This document shows positions 63,830 through 64,000 of a stretch of 64,000 nucleotides of DNA, piece after piece; position 1 is the stretch's first letter, and each line of letters opens with the position of its first letter. The DNA is from Qipengyuania citrea (GTDB lineage: Bacteria > Pseudomonadota > Alphaproteobacteria > Sphingomonadales > Sphingomonadaceae), in the NCBI RefSeq assembly GCF_024171405.1, contig NZ_JALJZT010000002.1, positions 1,736,001 through 1,800,000 of the forward strand, given 5' to 3'. The notes beneath the pieces were generated by a model. That model did not search any database. It was not told the origin of the DNA and saw only the letters and a list, made by a program, of their open reading frames with translations. A program made the position numbers and the translations under genes.

Positions 63830-64000
63830 CTACCCCTCGATCACCTGCGTATGCGGGTGGTGCGTGTCGAGGTGTTTTTTCACGATGCGTAGGTTCTTGG
63901 TGTTCGAGCGATAGATCACGTCGAAGGCATCGCCGATAAGCGGAACGCTGCCCACGGTGCTGTCGATCGCAATATTGCCGATCATGCGCCAGAGTTTCCA
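63830..64000 (-). CDS. DUF4112 protein, C-terminal part (cut by window edge)
   Basis: 56 residues in frame to the end of the window: WRMIGNIAIDSTVGSVPLIG and DAFDVIYRSNTKNLRIVKKH match the DUF4112 family, small membrane proteins of unknown role. The N-terminus lies beyond 64000. It is 36 bases upstream of kynA on the same strand. Confidence 0.8.
   Translation of the reverse strand, partial: WKLWRMIGNIAIDSTVGSVPLIGDAFDVIYRSNTKNLRIVKKHLDTHHPHTQVIEG

Noticed and set aside
1..64000. CRISPR arrays, rRNA and tRNA genes
   Set aside because: No regularly spaced direct repeats were seen and no T-loop (GGTTCGAATCC-like) or rRNA segments were recognised by eye; a tRNAscan or Rfam run would be decisive.

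Overview
This is a GC-rich window from an alphaproteobacterium, most likely of the order Sphingomonadales and the Erythrobacteraceae type. The evidence is codon and GC character, the SPH-type conserved small proteins, the kynurenine operon next to a DUF4112 gene, and an HNH endonuclease/GluQ/MutS neighbourhood. No rRNA, tRNA, CRISPR array or intact insertion sequence was recognised.

Region 1 (1-19,949) is a stress and metabolism block. It holds the end of a Cu(+)-type P-type ATPase (with CPD instead of CPC) and an AidB-type acyl-CoA dehydrogenase. Next is a five-gene set that looks archaeal in flavour: ATP-grasp-like protein, beta-CASP metallo-RNase, AMP/thymidine phosphorylase with an N-terminal extension, PRPP synthase paralogue and type II GAPDH. 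It continues with a sigma factor, a PPK2 kinase, a complete ybhGFSR-type ABC exporter under a TetR repressor with a visible palindromic operator, a cytochrome c/FTR1 iron permease and a short CDF transporter.

Region 2 (19,950-34,335) is a heavy-metal resistance segment: MerR regulator and operator, czcI-like/czcC/czcB/czcA, three further CDF transporters and DmeF. A second, truncated dmeF copy 13,114 bp away makes a 660-bp direct repeat around the segment. There is also a MerR fragment and a CDF gene ended early by an in-frame stop. An FkbH-like HAD protein and a membrane protein sit inside it.

Region 3 (34,467-47,903) is a plasmid/ICE-like module, mostly on the minus strand: DUF2493, a conserved hypothetical, ArdC, a large ParB, a ParE/Phd toxin-antitoxin pair, a strawberry-notch-type methyltransferase-helicase split by a frameshift, and a CHC2/Toprim primase-like gene. 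A HipBA pair on the plus strand follows. Four genes of the module (DUF2493, ardC, parB, methyltransferase-helicase) share an upstream layout of purine-rich box, small hairpin with a CTT/TTT loop, and a CCTGA...TCAGG stem whose 3' arm contains the Shine-Dalgarno sequence. This looks like a shared RNA leader or translational control element and is the most interesting signal here.

Region 4 (48,084-64,000) is ordinary chromosome: a beta-barrel outer membrane protein, SDR, MaeB, MutS, DUF202, 3-hydroxybutyryl-CoA dehydrogenase, cobalamin adenosyltransferase, HIG1 protein, GluQ, HNH endonuclease and the kynA-kynB-kynU tryptophan-degradation operon. The edge between accessory and core DNA is probably in the AT-rich gap at 47,904-48,083. 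All function calls rest on recognition of families by eye; no searches were run.
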